A program made the position numbers and the translations under genes. A stretch of 64,000 nucleotides of DNA from Zobellia roscoffensis (GTDB taxonomy: Bacteria > Bacteroidota > Bacteroidia > Flavobacteriales > Flavobacteriaceae): NCBI RefSeq assembly GCF_015330165.1, contig NZ_JADDXT010000002.1:1176504-1240503 (forward strand). Reading direction: 5' to 3'. Shown in pieces: positions 9,469-18,815 of the stretch (the stretch's first letter is position 1; the number at the start of each line of letters is the position of its first letter). The notes beneath the pieces were generated by a model. The model ran no database searches and was not told the DNA's origin. It was given only the letters and a program-made list of their open reading frames with translations.

Positions 9469-10812
9469 TTATTGATTCTCATTAGCAGGTACCGGTATAG
9501 CCGCAGGAACATTGTCCGTTGCTCTATCGTTAGGCAATTCAGCTAGCTTACCGAATCTTCTCATATCAATCCATCTGTGACCTTCGGCAAACAATGAATA
9601 TCTTCTATTATATAGCAATTCATCTTCTAATGCTGCGGCTGTTGTAGCCCCTGAATAAGCCGGTAACCCAGCAGCAACTCTTAGAATATCCAAGGCCGCA
9701 ACCGCTTCCATAGGATTCGTAGCCATATTAGCTTCAGCGTATAATAAAATAAGTTCCTCGTTTCTAACAATAGGCACATTATCCGTAAGGCTTGAATAAA
9801 TAGCTACATCATGTGTACCCACAAGACCTGAAGCATCCCGATTTTCTTTTCTTTCCACAACTTTACTCAATCTACCGTCTCCAGCTTCTGCATCAGCTAA
9901 AAAACTAGAGTGCGCTACTCTAACATTCGCTTCTTGGTCTAACGCAATAAAAAGAGGGTTTGGAAGGTCAGCACCACTCAGGGAAAAAGTGTGATAAACC
10001 CCTTTTCTCAAATCTCCATCAAGTTCAAAAAACGAAGCCTCAAGAGCAGCCAAAACTGCTGGGTAATTGCCGCGATAAGCCTCTACCCTAGCCAACAAAG
10101 CACGGTTAAATTCCAACATATCCGAAGGCATTACCGCCATAACATCGCCAGTTACAGCATCGGTCTTTCTTAAATCGTTGAACCCAGATGGAATCCCGAA
10201 AGGAAAAGCATCTCCCCCTGCACTTAAATCCGTTGCGGCAGAGGCCAATAAATCAGCAATGCCCGCCAACGCTCCCGCTCTGTCTACAAAATCTCCAAGG
10301 CTCTCAGAATCGGTAACATCAACACGAATACCATTGTCATGTTGGTTGTTGCTCAACATTAATAACTCATGAGCTTTAAGTGTATTAATGGCTCCTCTAG
10401 TGGCAGATATCTCCGCATCAGAAAGGTCGGATGTAGTATTATCCAAACCTTCCAAAACCAAATTAGCATTCTTTATAGTCGCATATCTAGCACCCCAAGG
10501 AGTGGTTACGTAAAATGTATTGTTATTTAAGTTTCCAACCACAACATCTCCTTCATATCTTGGGTCAGAAGAGGTAAAGTAATAATACTCGCGACCTACA
10601 ATACTCAGCACATCCGTATTTGTAGAAATACCCACACGCATATCCGAAAGTACTCCTGTTAGTGCCTGAGGCAACTCTCCCCTAGACAAATCATCAGATA
10701 TTGATGATGTGCTTGCCCCATTTAAACTTTCACCACCATCTAGCTCACATGCTGTTACTAGAAAAATAGCCGCAATAATGGTTACTATTTTTAGTTGTTT
10801 TATAATTTTCAT
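9469..10812 (-). CDS. SusD/RagB-family outer-membrane nutrient-binding lipoprotein
   Basis: This 447-residue lipoprotein has a signal ending in LVTAC (Cys22). The C-terminal part carries the SusD/RagB signature: NEELILLYAEA, a helical TPR-like section, and a LYNRRYSLFAEGHRWIDMRR segment near residue 400, ending with the usual proline-rich IPVP tail. SusD proteins sit on the cell surface as a lid over their SusC partner and help capture ligand. It lies 19 bases downstream of the SusC gene. It is shorter than most glycan-binding SusD proteins (often 500 or more residues). With no carbohydrate-active enzyme beside it, the ligand could be something other than a glycan. Confidence 0.9.
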   Translation of the reverse strand: MKIIKQLKIVTIIAAIFLVTACELDGGESLNGASTSSISDDLSRGELPQALTGVLSDMRVGISTNTDVLSIVGREYYYFTSSDPRYEGDVVVGNLNNNTFYVTTPWGARYATIKNANLVLEGLDNTTSDLSDAEISATRGAINTLKAHELLMLSNNQHDNGIRVDVTDSESLGDFVDRAGALAGIADLLASAATDLSAGGDAFPFGIPSGFNDLRKTDAVTGDVMAVMPSDMLEFNRALLARVEAYRGNYPAVLAALEASFFELDGDLRKGVYHTFSLSGADLPNPLFIALDQEANVRVAHSSFLADAEAGDGRLSKVVERKENRDASGLVGTHDVAIYSSLTDNVPIVRNEELILLYAEANMATNPMEAVAALDILRVAAGLPAYSGATTAAALEDELLYNRRYSLFAEGHRWIDMRRFGKLAELPNDRATDNVPAAIPVPANENQ

Positions 10813-10831
10813 TTTGCTAATTTTTTTTAAA

Positions 10832-13807
10832 TTAAAATTGCACGGATATATGCATCATGTACCTCTTAGATGAAGGAAACGGTGTTACCTCTACACCAGA
10901 AGAAAGACCCGTACCTCCAAAGTTTGACACCTCTGGGTCATAACTATTGTAATCAAAAATATTGATTAGGTTGTTACCCGAAAGGCCAACTTTTACTCCA
11001 GAAACAACCCCTTTAAACCATTGTTGAATATTCTTTTCCGGCACGGTATAATAGAACCCTAGTTCACGTAATCTAAGATAAGATGCATCCTCAACAAACG
11101 GAGTAGCGTTACCTGCGAAAATACCATTGTCCACACGATAAACCCCATTGGGGATTGTTCCATTTGGATCAATTGAAATTTCATCATAATCAGCACTAGT
11201 TCCTCCAAAATCAGATAACAATTTGGATAGGTTGATATTATCCCCTCCTTTTTTCCAGTGCCATAAAAACGATAGAGCAAAGTTTTTATACTTTAAACTA
11301 TTGGTAAGCGATGTTTGAAAGTCCGGTGCGGCGTCTCCTAATTGTACTACGTCTCCATCTAAATTAGTACCTACAATTTGAGTTACACTCTCGCCTTCTT
11401 CAATTCTAAATGTACCTAATCCTGTACCGAACCCACCAGTATCATAAGCAGGAACATCCATACGGACCATTTCGGATACATTGGTCCACCAGTTTAAGGT
11501 TGCATCCCATGTAAAATCTTCTTTATCAATAATTGCTGCATTTAAAGCAACTTCAATACCATTATTCTCTAATTCACCTGCATTTTCCCATTTTGTAGAA
11601 AAACCAGAAGAAGGCTCTGTATTGGCCAAAAGCAACAAGTCATCAACATTCTTTTTATAATAGGTTAACTCTAAACCTAAACGGTTTTTGAACATTCCTA
11701 AATCAATACCTAATTCCAATTCCTTCTGTCTTTCAGGTAAAATATCAGGATTACCCTGTGTAGGTGGTACAATTATACCAACATTACCATCTATTAAAGT
11801 ACTCTCATAAACCGTATACAGCGAACCAAATCTAGCAAAAGTACCAGCCTCACCATAAGCCGCCCTAAGCTTCAAACGATTTACTAACGCATCCTCACTC
11901 CAAAAATCAAAACTATTTAAGTTAATCGCCAAAGACGCCTTTGGATAAAAGAACAATTCATTAATATCTGAATTGTTCGTAGACTTATCTCCACGTACAC
12001 CAATGGCTCCAATAAATTTATCTTGGTAATTAATAGTTTCTTGCACAAAAAATCCAAAATCTTCTTGCTCTAATCTTGTATGGTTTACCTTTTGATTAGC
12101 ACTTTGATCCAGATTAGTTTCTGATGCAATTAAATCAGTAGCAACAACGCTTACCGTATTTCTGGAAAACTGTTCGTTGGTAACACCCGCTTGTGTGTTA
12201 AAGGACAAGTCGTTATCCGTGAAATAGTTATGTACTAAAAATCCTGAATAGTTAGCATTCTTATTATTCGTATTTGTAATACCTGACACCCCATTTACGC
12301 CTCCTTGGTCTGGACGCTGGAACTGAAGCTCTTTTGGAAAAATTACCTTAGCTTCCATATTATAAGTATCTACACCTACTCTTGCAATAAATTTAAGGCT
12401 TGAGTTATCTTTTCTATAAATATTTACATCCAGATTACCTCCTAAGATAAATCTATTTACGCGCTCATTATTCGTAAACAAATCTCTTGTTTGCAATGGA
12501 TTAGATGAGTTGTTTGGGTGATCGGGATAGTTCCCGTTTTCATCAGGCTCAAGAAAATCCCAAGGACGTGTATTTGTCAGCGCTACACCAATGGTTGTAC
12601 CCGTGTTATCATTATTAAAAAACCCTCTATCCGCAGAAGAACTTATATAATTGGTGTTAAGCCCTAGTTTAATATTTTCATTAAACTTATGCTCCATGTT
12701 TAATCTAAACGAGCTCTTTTTATAGCCGGTATTTTTAACAATCCCATCCTCATCATTATTTGAAATACCCGCATAAAAAGTTGTTTTGTCTCCACCACCT
12801 GAGACGCTAACATTAGTATTAGAAATAAGACCTTCTTCACCAAATATTTCTTTCTCATAATCTCTAAGCTTCCCAGCTGATGCAGCAGCAGCATAAAGTG
12901 CGCCTTCACCATATTGTTCTTCTGCCAATGCTTCCGACCAATCTCGTTGGCCCTGTAGTCTAATAACTTTATTGAAACCAAAACCTTGAGACAAACTCAC
13001 CTTTGTTTTACCAGATTTACCCTTTTTGGTCGTAATTATAACAACCCCTGCAGCACCTCTAGAACCATAAATTGCAGCAGCAGAAGCACCTTTAAGTATT
13101 TCTATATTTGCAATATCATCCGGGTTCAAATCTGCAATTCTATTAGTAGCATTATCTTGATTAGAAGAACTACCTCCCGCAGCGGCACCAGAAACATCAT
13201 TAAGACCTCCAGAGGCTACACTACTGTTATCAACATAAACACCATCCACAATATAAAGTGGCTGTGAATTTCCATTAATGGAAGTAATACCTCTAAACTT
13301 TATAGACATACCACCACCCGGCGCACCAGAATTAGCACTTACTACAGCACCAGTAAATTTACCCGCTAAAGCACCGTCTAAAGTTTTTGGCGGTGTTACC
13401 CCAGCAAGCTCTGCAGCAGAAACTGTTGCCACCGCATTAGCTAAGTTTTTTCTTTTCACCGTGGTTGCTAAACCAGAGACTACAACTTCTTCCAACCCCA
13501 TTGCCGATTCTTCAAGAACCATATTTAATGAAGAAGCACTTGTTACTTTAGCTTCTCTTGAGGCATAACCCAATGAAGAAAATACTAGTGTAACCGGAAA
13601 ACCATCTACAGAAATCTCATAGTTACCGTCAAAATCAGATGTTGTTCCGTTTGTTGTTCCTTTTACTACTATACTCGCACCTGGAAGTGGCAAATCAGTA
13701 GCGTCTGTTATGTTTCCTGTAATCGTGCCTTGAGCAAATACCGTGATTGGTAAAGTCAAAAACGCAAGGAAATACAACTTTCTCAGTAAAGTTTGTTTCA
13801 TTTTCAA
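10832..13807 (-). CDS. SusC/RagA-family TonB-dependent outer-membrane transporter
   Basis: This 991-residue protein has a signal peptide (about 1-25), a carboxypeptidase-regulatory-like domain at about 27-113 (GTITGNITDATDLPLPGASI), a TonB-dependent plug at about 120-240 that includes LKGASAAAIYGSRGAAGV, and a C-terminal 22-strand beta-barrel ending with the typical aromatic residue (SVQF). SusC transporters import nutrients across the outer membrane using energy from TonB. The gene is first in a two-gene operon with the SusD lipoprotein. No sigma/anti-sigma pair or hybrid two-component regulator is adjacent. Confidence 0.95.
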   Translation of the reverse strand: MKMKQTLLRKLYFLAFLTLPITVFAQGTITGNITDATDLPLPGASIVVKGTTNGTTSDFDGNYEISVDGFPVTLVFSSLGYASREAKVTSASSLNMVLEESAMGLEEVVVSGLATTVKRKNLANAVATVSAAELAGVTPPKTLDGALAGKFTGAVVSANSGAPGGGMSIKFRGITSINGNSQPLYIVDGVYVDNSSVASGGLNDVSGAAAGGSSSNQDNATNRIADLNPDDIANIEILKGASAAAIYGSRGAAGVVIITTKKGKSGKTKVSLSQGFGFNKVIRLQGQRDWSEALAEEQYGEGALYAAAASAGKLRDYEKEIFGEEGLISNTNVSVSGGGDKTTFYAGISNNDEDGIVKNTGYKKSSFRLNMEHKFNENIKLGLNTNYISSSADRGFFNNDNTGTTIGVALTNTRPWDFLEPDENGNYPDHPNNSSNPLQTRDLFTNNERVNRFILGGNLDVNIYRKDNSSLKFIARVGVDTYNMEAKVIFPKELQFQRPDQGGVNGVSGITNTNNKNANYSGFLVHNYFTDNDLSFNTQAGVTNEQFSRNTVSVVATDLIASETNLDQSANQKVNHTRLEQEDFGFFVQETINYQDKFIGAIGVRGDKSTNNSDINELFFYPKASLAINLNSFDFWSEDALVNRLKLRAAYGEAGTFARFGSLYTVYESTLIDGNVGIIVPPTQGNPDILPERQKELELGIDLGMFKNRLGLELTYYKKNVDDLLLLANTEPSSGFSTKWENAGELENNGIEVALNAAIIDKEDFTWDATLNWWTNVSEMVRMDVPAYDTGGFGTGLGTFRIEEGESVTQIVGTNLDGDVVQLGDAAPDFQTSLTNSLKYKNFALSFLWHWKKGGDNINLSKLLSDFGGTSADYDEISIDPNGTIPNGVYRVDNGIFAGNATPFVEDASYLRLRELGFYYTVPEKNIQQWFKGVVSGVKVGLSGNNLINIFDYNSYDPEVSNFGGTGLSSGVEVTPFPSSKRYMMHISVQF

Positions 13808-13853
13808 AGTTTTGAATTAGTTATTTTAAAAGCAAGATAACCAAGAATTGTTA

Positions 13854-13861
13854 CAAATCTA
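13854..13861 (-). promoter_or_regulatory. -7 promoter element for susC
   Basis: On the minus strand this reads TAGATTTG, matching TAnnTTTG, 46 bases before the SusC start codon. No clear -33 motif is visible. Confidence 0.45.
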
Positions 13862-13961
13862 AAATATGTGTTAAATTTTAGCATTTAGCCGGGTCATTTC
13901 TTACATATTAATTAAGAATAACGATTGGCGGAATTTTTTAGCCGATACCATCATAACTTCT

Positions 13962-13969
13962 TACATTTG
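13962..13969 (+). promoter_or_regulatory. -7 promoter element for aspS
   Basis: TACATTTG matches the Bacteroidota TAnnTTTG consensus and lies 20 bases before the aspS ATG, implying a very short leader. Confidence 0.5.
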
Positions 13970-13989
13970 CCCTTTAAACCTATCTAATA

Positions 13990-15744
13990 ATGTACAGAAG
14001 CCATACTTGCGGAGAATTACGTGAATCGCACATCGAAACAAAAGTAACCCTATCCGGATGGGTACAAAAAACCCGTGATAAAGGTTTTGTGGTCTGGGTA
14101 GACCTTCGTGATCGCTATGGTATTACCCAATTAGTTTTTGATGAAGACCGTACCTCTTCAAAATTATTAGAACAGGCAAGACATTTAGGTAGAGAATTTG
14201 TTGTGCAAGTAACGGGAGAAGTCATTGAAAGGTCTTCAAAAAACCCAAATCTTGCTACTGGAAACATTGAAGTTTTAGTAGACGAAGTCGTTATTTTAAA
14301 CGAATCCAAAACACCTCCTTTTACCATTGAAAATGAAACAGACGGTGGTGAAGACCTTAGAATGAAATATCGGTATTTAGATATTCGTAGAAACCCAGTA
14401 AAGAACAATCTTATTTTTAGAAGTAAGGTTTCCATGGAAGTACGAAAGTATCTTAGTGACCAAAATTTTATCGAAGTTGAAACTCCGTATCTTATAAAAT
14501 CTACTCCCGAAGGAGCTCGTGATTTTGTTGTACCGAGCCGTATGAATGAAGGTCAGTTCTACGCTTTACCACAATCTCCACAAACTTTTAAGCAATTGCT
14601 TATGGTTGGTGGTATGGATAAATACTTTCAGATTGTAAAATGCTTCCGTGATGAAGACCTAAGAGCGGACAGACAACCAGAGTTCACCCAGATTGACTGT
14701 GAGATGGCTTTTGTGGAACAGGAAGATATTCTTGATGCTTTTGAAGGTCTTACCAAACATTTACTAAAAGAAATAAAAGGTGTTGAAATATCTGCTTTCC
14801 CTAGGATCACTTATGATGATGCCATGCGTATCTACGGAAACGACAAACCGGATATTCGTTTCGGGATGGAATTTGGCGAACTTAATGCAGTAGCCCAGCA
14901 TAAAGAATTTGGTGTCTTCAACTCCGCAGAATTGGTAGTTGGTATCGCGGTTCCTGGTGGAGCAAGTTATACGCGTAAGGAATTAGATGCCTTAGTAAAT
15001 TGGGTGAAAAGACCTCAAGTTGGTGCTAAAGGAATGGTCTATGCAAAATACAATGAAGACGGAAGTTTTAAATCTACCGTGGACAAATTTTACGATCAAG
15101 AAGACCTAGCCAAATGGGCAGAAGCTACAGAGGCCAAACCCGGAGATTTAATTTGTGTGCTTTCCGGTGATGCCAACAAGACCAGAGCTCAATTGAGTGC
15201 GCTTAGAATGGAACTTGCCGAAAGACTAGGTTTAAGAAAAGCAGATGAATTCGCTCCGTTATGGGTAATTGATTTTCCTTTGTTGGAACTTGATGAAGAA
15301 ACCGGGAACTATCATGCCATGCACCACCCATTTACCTCTCCAAAACCAGGTCAATTAGAATTACTGGAAACCGACCCGGGAGCTGTACGTGCCAATGCCT
15401 ATGATTTGGTATTGAACGGTAACGAAATAGGGGGCGGTTCTATTCGTATTCACGATAAAGAGGTACAGAGCGTAATGTTCAAGCACCTAGGATTTACTCC
15501 CGAAGAAGCACAAGAACAATTTGGCTTTCTTATGGATGCTTTTCAATATGGAGCACCACCACATGGCGGCATAGCTTTTGGTTTAGACCGATTGGTATCT
15601 ATTCTTGGTGGTCAAGAAACGATTAGGGACTTTATTGCCTTCCCAAAGAACAACAGTGGACGCGATGTTATGATAGATGCACCTGCAGCCATTGACCAAG
15701 AACAACTTAGAGAACTAAATCTAAAACTGGATATTAAAGCTTAG
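13990..15744 (+). CDS. aspS: Aspartyl-tRNA synthetase
   Basis: This 584-residue class II aminoacyl-tRNA synthetase charges tRNA-Asp. It has an N-terminal OB-fold anticodon-binding domain (about 1-105, beginning MYRSHTCGELRESHIETKVTL), motif 2 in FRDEDLRADRQPEFTQID (about 218-235), the bacterial-type GAD insertion in the middle, and motif 3 in GIAFGLDRLVSIL near 530. Length and order match the bacterial AspRS group rather than the short archaeal form. It is transcribed alone from its own -7 element and ends at a strong terminator seven bases after the stop. Confidence 0.97.
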   Translation: MYRSHTCGELRESHIETKVTLSGWVQKTRDKGFVVWVDLRDRYGITQLVFDEDRTSSKLLEQARHLGREFVVQVTGEVIERSSKNPNLATGNIEVLVDEVVILNESKTPPFTIENETDGGEDLRMKYRYLDIRRNPVKNNLIFRSKVSMEVRKYLSDQNFIEVETPYLIKSTPEGARDFVVPSRMNEGQFYALPQSPQTFKQLLMVGGMDKYFQIVKCFRDEDLRADRQPEFTQIDCEMAFVEQEDILDAFEGLTKHLLKEIKGVEISAFPRITYDDAMRIYGNDKPDIRFGMEFGELNAVAQHKEFGVFNSAELVVGIAVPGGASYTRKELDALVNWVKRPQVGAKGMVYAKYNEDGSFKSTVDKFYDQEDLAKWAEATEAKPGDLICVLSGDANKTRAQLSALRMELAERLGLRKADEFAPLWVIDFPLLELDEETGNYHAMHHPFTSPKPGQLELLETDPGAVRANAYDLVLNGNEIGGGSIRIHDKEVQSVMFKHLGFTPEEAQEQFGFLMDAFQYGAPPHGGIAFGLDRLVSILGGQETIRDFIAFPKNNSGRDVMIDAPAAIDQEQLRELNLKLDIKA

Positions 15745-15750
15745 AAAGCT

Positions 15751-15778
15751 AATCCCGCTTAACAGCGGGATTTTTTTT
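15751..15778 (+). terminator. Terminator after aspS
   Basis: ATCCCGC, a six-base loop and GCGGGAT followed by eight T residues form a standard intrinsic terminator right after aspS. Confidence 0.92.
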
Positions 15779-15809
15779 ATACTTTTAGATAGCATAGCAA
15801 ATCTTTCTA

Positions 15810-17594
15810 ATGCCCACTAAACTAAAAAGACTATCTACTAAATTCTTAAAGTGGCGATATAAAAATATCTCCAACAAGACCTTTACCCAGCTTATGAGTG
15901 TGTTGGTTGGTCTTTTGGCAGGTCTGGTATCCGTAACCTTAAAGAACATTGTGTACTTTATTGAAGTTTCTTTGGAAAAGGGAATTCTTATTTCCAATAA
16001 CGGTCTTTACTTCATTTTACCTATCATAGGCCTAACTCTGGTGTATCTCTATGTTAAATATATTCACAAAGAGCAGCTACAACATGCAGTCTCTTCTATT
16101 CTTTTTTCACTCTCTAAGAAGAAAGGAGTAATAAAACCAAAGCACATTTACACCCAACTTATTACCGCCCCATTAACCATTGGTTTTGGTGGTTCTACAG
16201 GATTGTTAGGTCCTGCTGTGGCTTCTGGAGCAGCCATAAGCTCCAACCTGGGGCGTTTCTTTCATATTAATGCCAAAACAAGGTCACTGCTAATTGCCTG
16301 TGCTTCTGCCGGAGCCATCTCATCTATATTTCAATCACCTATTGCAGCTATTATTTTTGCAGTTGAAGTTTTTAGTTTGGATTTTACCATGCTTTCCATG
16401 CTTCCACTCCTACTGGCTTCTATATCTGGTGTACTTACTTCCTATTTCTTTTTAGGTAATGAGGTCCTTTTCAATTTTACTCTAACACAGAATTTTGAAG
16501 TAAAGGACACTTTCTTTTATATCATACTGGGAATAGGTACCGCCTTTGCGTCAATCTATTTCACCCGTATGTACTTTGGAATACAAAAGCTATTTTCCCG
16601 ACTTAAAACACCAAAATATAAACTACTGGTAGGTGGTGTTGCCATAGGTGTTATGCTCTATTTCATTCCACCTTTATACGGGGAAGGCTTTAGTTTTATA
16701 AATGACCTGTTGCATGGCGATCACATTAAAGCATTGGGCAAAACCCCGTTCGACAAATTCACCCAGAATATTTGGGTAGTTATAGCATTACTAATCGGTA
16801 TAACCATATTTAAAGCAGTAGCGATGACCACCACATTAGCAGCCGGTGGTGCCGGAGGAATCTTTATTCCCACCATGGTAATGGGTAGTGCACTAGGCAA
16901 TGTAATGGCCAAGATTGTAAACCATTCTGGACTTGGGTTTTCCGTTTCAGAAAGTAATTTTACGTTAATTGGCATGGCAGGTCTTATCTCTGGCGTGCTT
17001 CATGCTCCCTTAACCGCCATTTTCCTAATTGCAGAAATAACAGGAGGTTATGAGTTGTTCGTACCCCTAATGATTACGGCATCCATATCTTATCTCATAA
17101 CAAAGAATGCCATTGATTATACTATATATACAAGAGAGCTAGCCAAAAGCGGGGATTTACTAACCCACAATAAAGACCAATCTGTATTAACATTGATGAA
17201 ATTAGATGATGTTATTGAAAAGGACTTTAAAACCGTAAACCCGGATATGACCTTAGGAGACATGCTACATAAGTCCGTTGCTAAGTCCGCTAGAAATATT
17301 TTTCCCGTAGTTGATAAGAATCAGTCTTTAGTAGGTATTGTTCTTTTAGATGATATTAGAGAATTTATGTTTGATACTTCGCTCTACGAAACCACAAAAG
17401 TGGAGACCTTTATGCACAACGCCCCAGAGCATATTTTTTATGGGAAGGACAGCATGCAAAAAGTGATGGAAAAGTTTCAAAATAGTGGTGCTTGGAACCT
17501 ACCGGTCATCAAAGAAGGAAAATACATTGGTTTTGTATCAAAATCCAAACTCTTAACTGCCTACCGAAGAGAACTCATTAATTTTACCAGATAA
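15810..17594 (+). CDS. CLC-family chloride channel/antiporter with CBS domains, altered ion-pathway motifs
   Basis: This is a 594-residue CLC membrane protein with about ten membrane spans (residues 30-440) followed by two CBS domains (about 460-590), which usually bind adenine nucleotides. The third anion-pathway motif is intact (GGIFIP near 348). The other two are not: the helix D motif, normally GxGIP, reads QHAVS at 91-95, and the helix F motif, normally GxEGP, reads GLLGP at 131-135. Leu133 therefore replaces the gating glutamate that couples protons to chloride in CLC exchangers. The protein may be an uncoupled channel, have another substrate, or be non-conducting. It is followed by a small membrane protein gene. 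Confidence 0.9.
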   Translation: MPTKLKRLSTKFLKWRYKNISNKTFTQLMSVLVGLLAGLVSVTLKNIVYFIEVSLEKGILISNNGLYFILPIIGLTLVYLYVKYIHKEQLQHAVSSILFSLSKKKGVIKPKHIYTQLITAPLTIGFGGSTGLLGPAVASGAAISSNLGRFFHINAKTRSLLIACASAGAISSIFQSPIAAIIFAVEVFSLDFTMLSMLPLLLASISGVLTSYFFLGNEVLFNFTLTQNFEVKDTFFYIILGIGTAFASIYFTRMYFGIQKLFSRLKTPKYKLLVGGVAIGVMLYFIPPLYGEGFSFINDLLHGDHIKALGKTPFDKFTQNIWVVIALLIGITIFKAVAMTTTLAAGGAGGIFIPTMVMGSALGNVMAKIVNHSGLGFSVSESNFTLIGMAGLISGVLHAPLTAIFLIAEITGGYELFVPLMITASISYLITKNAIDYTIYTRELAKSGDLLTHNKDQSVLTLMKLDDVIEKDFKTVNPDMTLGDMLHKSVAKSARNIFPVVDKNQSLVGIVLLDDIREFMFDTSLYETTKVETFMHNAPEHIFYGKDSMQKVMEKFQNSGAWNLPVIKEGKYIGFVSKSKLLTAYRRELINFTR

Positions 17595-17626
17595 GGTCTA
17601 AAAGGTTTTGTAATTTTACTGCTACT

Positions 17627-17878
17627 ATGAAATACCTTGTTTCTATAATTACCTTAGGCTGTTTTGCTGCCATCATCTACGGCTTCAGTATTCAAGAAGA
17701 AAATCTGCCCTTGAGCCATAAATTTATAGGTTCTGGCACACTAGTATTATTTCTTGTGGCCATGCCTCTATTTCTTTTCATCCATAGTAAAGGAAAAAAA
17801 ATGAAAGACTATATGTTGACCGAAGAAAACATTAAAAAAATGAGAAGCAAAGAATCTGAAAAGCCTGATAATCAATAA
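17627..17878 (+). CDS. Small two-helix membrane protein, unknown function
   Basis: This 83-residue protein has two hydrophobic segments at about residues 3-21 and 34-53 and a highly charged, lysine- and glutamate-rich tail that probably faces the cytosol. It begins 32 bases after the CLC stop on the same strand, so the two may share a transcript. I do not recognise the family. Similar short proteins are common in flavobacteria, but no function can be deduced from the sequence. Confidence 0.65.
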   Translation: MKYLVSIITLGCFAAIIYGFSIQEENLPLSHKFIGSGTLVLFLVAMPLFLFIHSKGKKMKDYMLTEENIKKMRSKESEKPDNQ

Positions 17879-17884
17879 CATTAA

Positions 17885-17912
17885 TTGCAAATATTATTTC
17901 ATTTTAACTTTG
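17885..17912 (+). promoter_or_regulatory. Promoter of the cold-shock gene
   Basis: A TTG at 17885-17887 and TAACTTTG at 17905-17912 are separated by 17 bases and fit a Bacteroidota -33/-7 promoter. The start codon is 58 bases further on, so the transcript has a leader of about 50 bases, which fits cold-shock genes that are regulated through their leader RNA. Confidence 0.5.
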
Positions 17913-17970
17913 CCTAATTAAAAAATTTATAATTTAGTTGGAAACTTTTATCAACTAATTTCAATTAATC

Positions 17971-18165
17971 ATGACTGGCACAGTAAAATTTTTCAATGAA
18001 TCCAAGGGATTTGGGTTTATTACAAACGATGACACAGGAAAGGACATTTTTGTACATGCAACAGCGCTAAACGGTACAATTCTTAATGAAGGAGACAAAG
18101 TAGAATATGCAGAAGAAGAAGGCCGCAAAGGCATTGTAGCCGCACAGGTTCAGGTTGTAGGCTAA
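17971..18165 (+). CDS. Cold-shock domain protein (CspA family)
   Basis: This 64-residue single-domain OB-fold protein binds single-stranded RNA or DNA and acts as an RNA chaperone. Both nucleic-acid motifs are present: RNP1 as KGFGFI (residues 12-17) and RNP2 as DIFVH (25-29). It covers the whole family length with no extension. The gene is monocistronic, with a leader of about 50 bases and its own terminator with a UUCG loop. Whether it is cold-induced cannot be told from the sequence. Confidence 0.95.
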   Translation: MTGTVKFFNESKGFGFITNDDTGKDIFVHATALNGTILNEGDKVEYAEEEGRKGIVAAQVQVVG

Positions 18166-18190
18166 TATATTAAGCTATCGACAGTATTGG

Positions 18191-18215
18191 CCCTGGCTTC
18201 GGTTAGGGTTTTTTT
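18191..18215 (+). terminator. Terminator with UUCG tetraloop after csp
   Basis: CCCTGGC, the loop TTCG and GTTAGGG (two G-U pairs) are followed by seven T residues. A C-G closed UUCG loop is an extra-stable hairpin cap. Confidence 0.88.
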
Positions 18216-18229
18216 ATACCCAAAATCTA

Positions 18230-18679
18230 CTAGTTAAGATTTCTTCTTTCAATAAAAAATCGCTTTAATAAATCACTTGCCTCTGTTTCTAGCAGGCCTC
18301 CTACAATTTCCGTCTTTGGATGCAATTTTGTTCCCATAACTCCACAACCTCTTTGAGGGTCCTTTGCCGCATAGACAATTTTGGATATCTGACTCCAATA
18401 AAGGGCTCCCGCACACATTTGGCAAGGCTCTAGGGTAACATAAAGTGTACAGTTTTGTAAATATTTACCTCCTAGAAAATTAGCTGCTGCTGTAATAGCC
18501 TGCATTTCTGCATGGGCAGTAACATCATTCAATTGCTCTGTAAGATTATGGGCGCGAGCAATAACCCGGTCCTGAATAACAATAATGGCTCCAATAGGCA
18601 CCTCACCCTTTTCATAAGCGGCTTCAGCTTCTTGAAGCGCTTTTTTCATATAATACGTATCATCAAAGGGCTGTAACAT
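18230..18679 (-). CDS. tadA: tRNA-specific adenosine deaminase-type enzyme
   Basis: This 149-residue zinc deaminase would convert adenosine-34 of tRNA-Arg to inosine. The catalytic HAE motif is at residues 56-58 (His56 zinc ligand, Glu58 proton shuttle) and the PCQMC motif at 85-89 supplies Cys86 and Cys89. The C-terminal helix with FFIERR is typical of TadA rather than cytidine deaminase or guanine deaminase, although a guanine-deaminase-like activity cannot be fully ruled out. It is convergent with the cold-shock gene, separated by the csp terminator. Confidence 0.9.
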   Translation of the reverse strand: MLQPFDDTYYMKKALQEAEAAYEKGEVPIGAIIVIQDRVIARAHNLTEQLNDVTAHAEMQAITAAANFLGGKYLQNCTLYVTLEPCQMCAGALYWSQISKIVYAAKDPQRGCGVMGTKLHPKTEIVGGLLETEASDLLKRFFIERRNLN

Positions 18680-18753
18680 GAGTCTGAATTAAAAAATGAT
18701 AATCAAAAGTATCATTTTTAGTACAACCTGCGATATACTGTTTTTTAAAACTT

Positions 18754-18794
18754 AAAAAAAGGCCCCGCCCAGTTCCCCCGAAAAGGACGAGACC
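18754..18794 (-). terminator. Terminator of the tandem lipoprotein operon
   Basis: On the minus strand GGTCTCGTCC pairs with GGGCGGGGCC (ten pairs with G-U wobbles) around a 14-base loop and is followed by seven T residues, 22 bases after the stop of the second lipoprotein gene. Confidence 0.85.
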
Positions 18795-18815
18795 ATTAAA
18801 AAAATCGTTAAAAAC

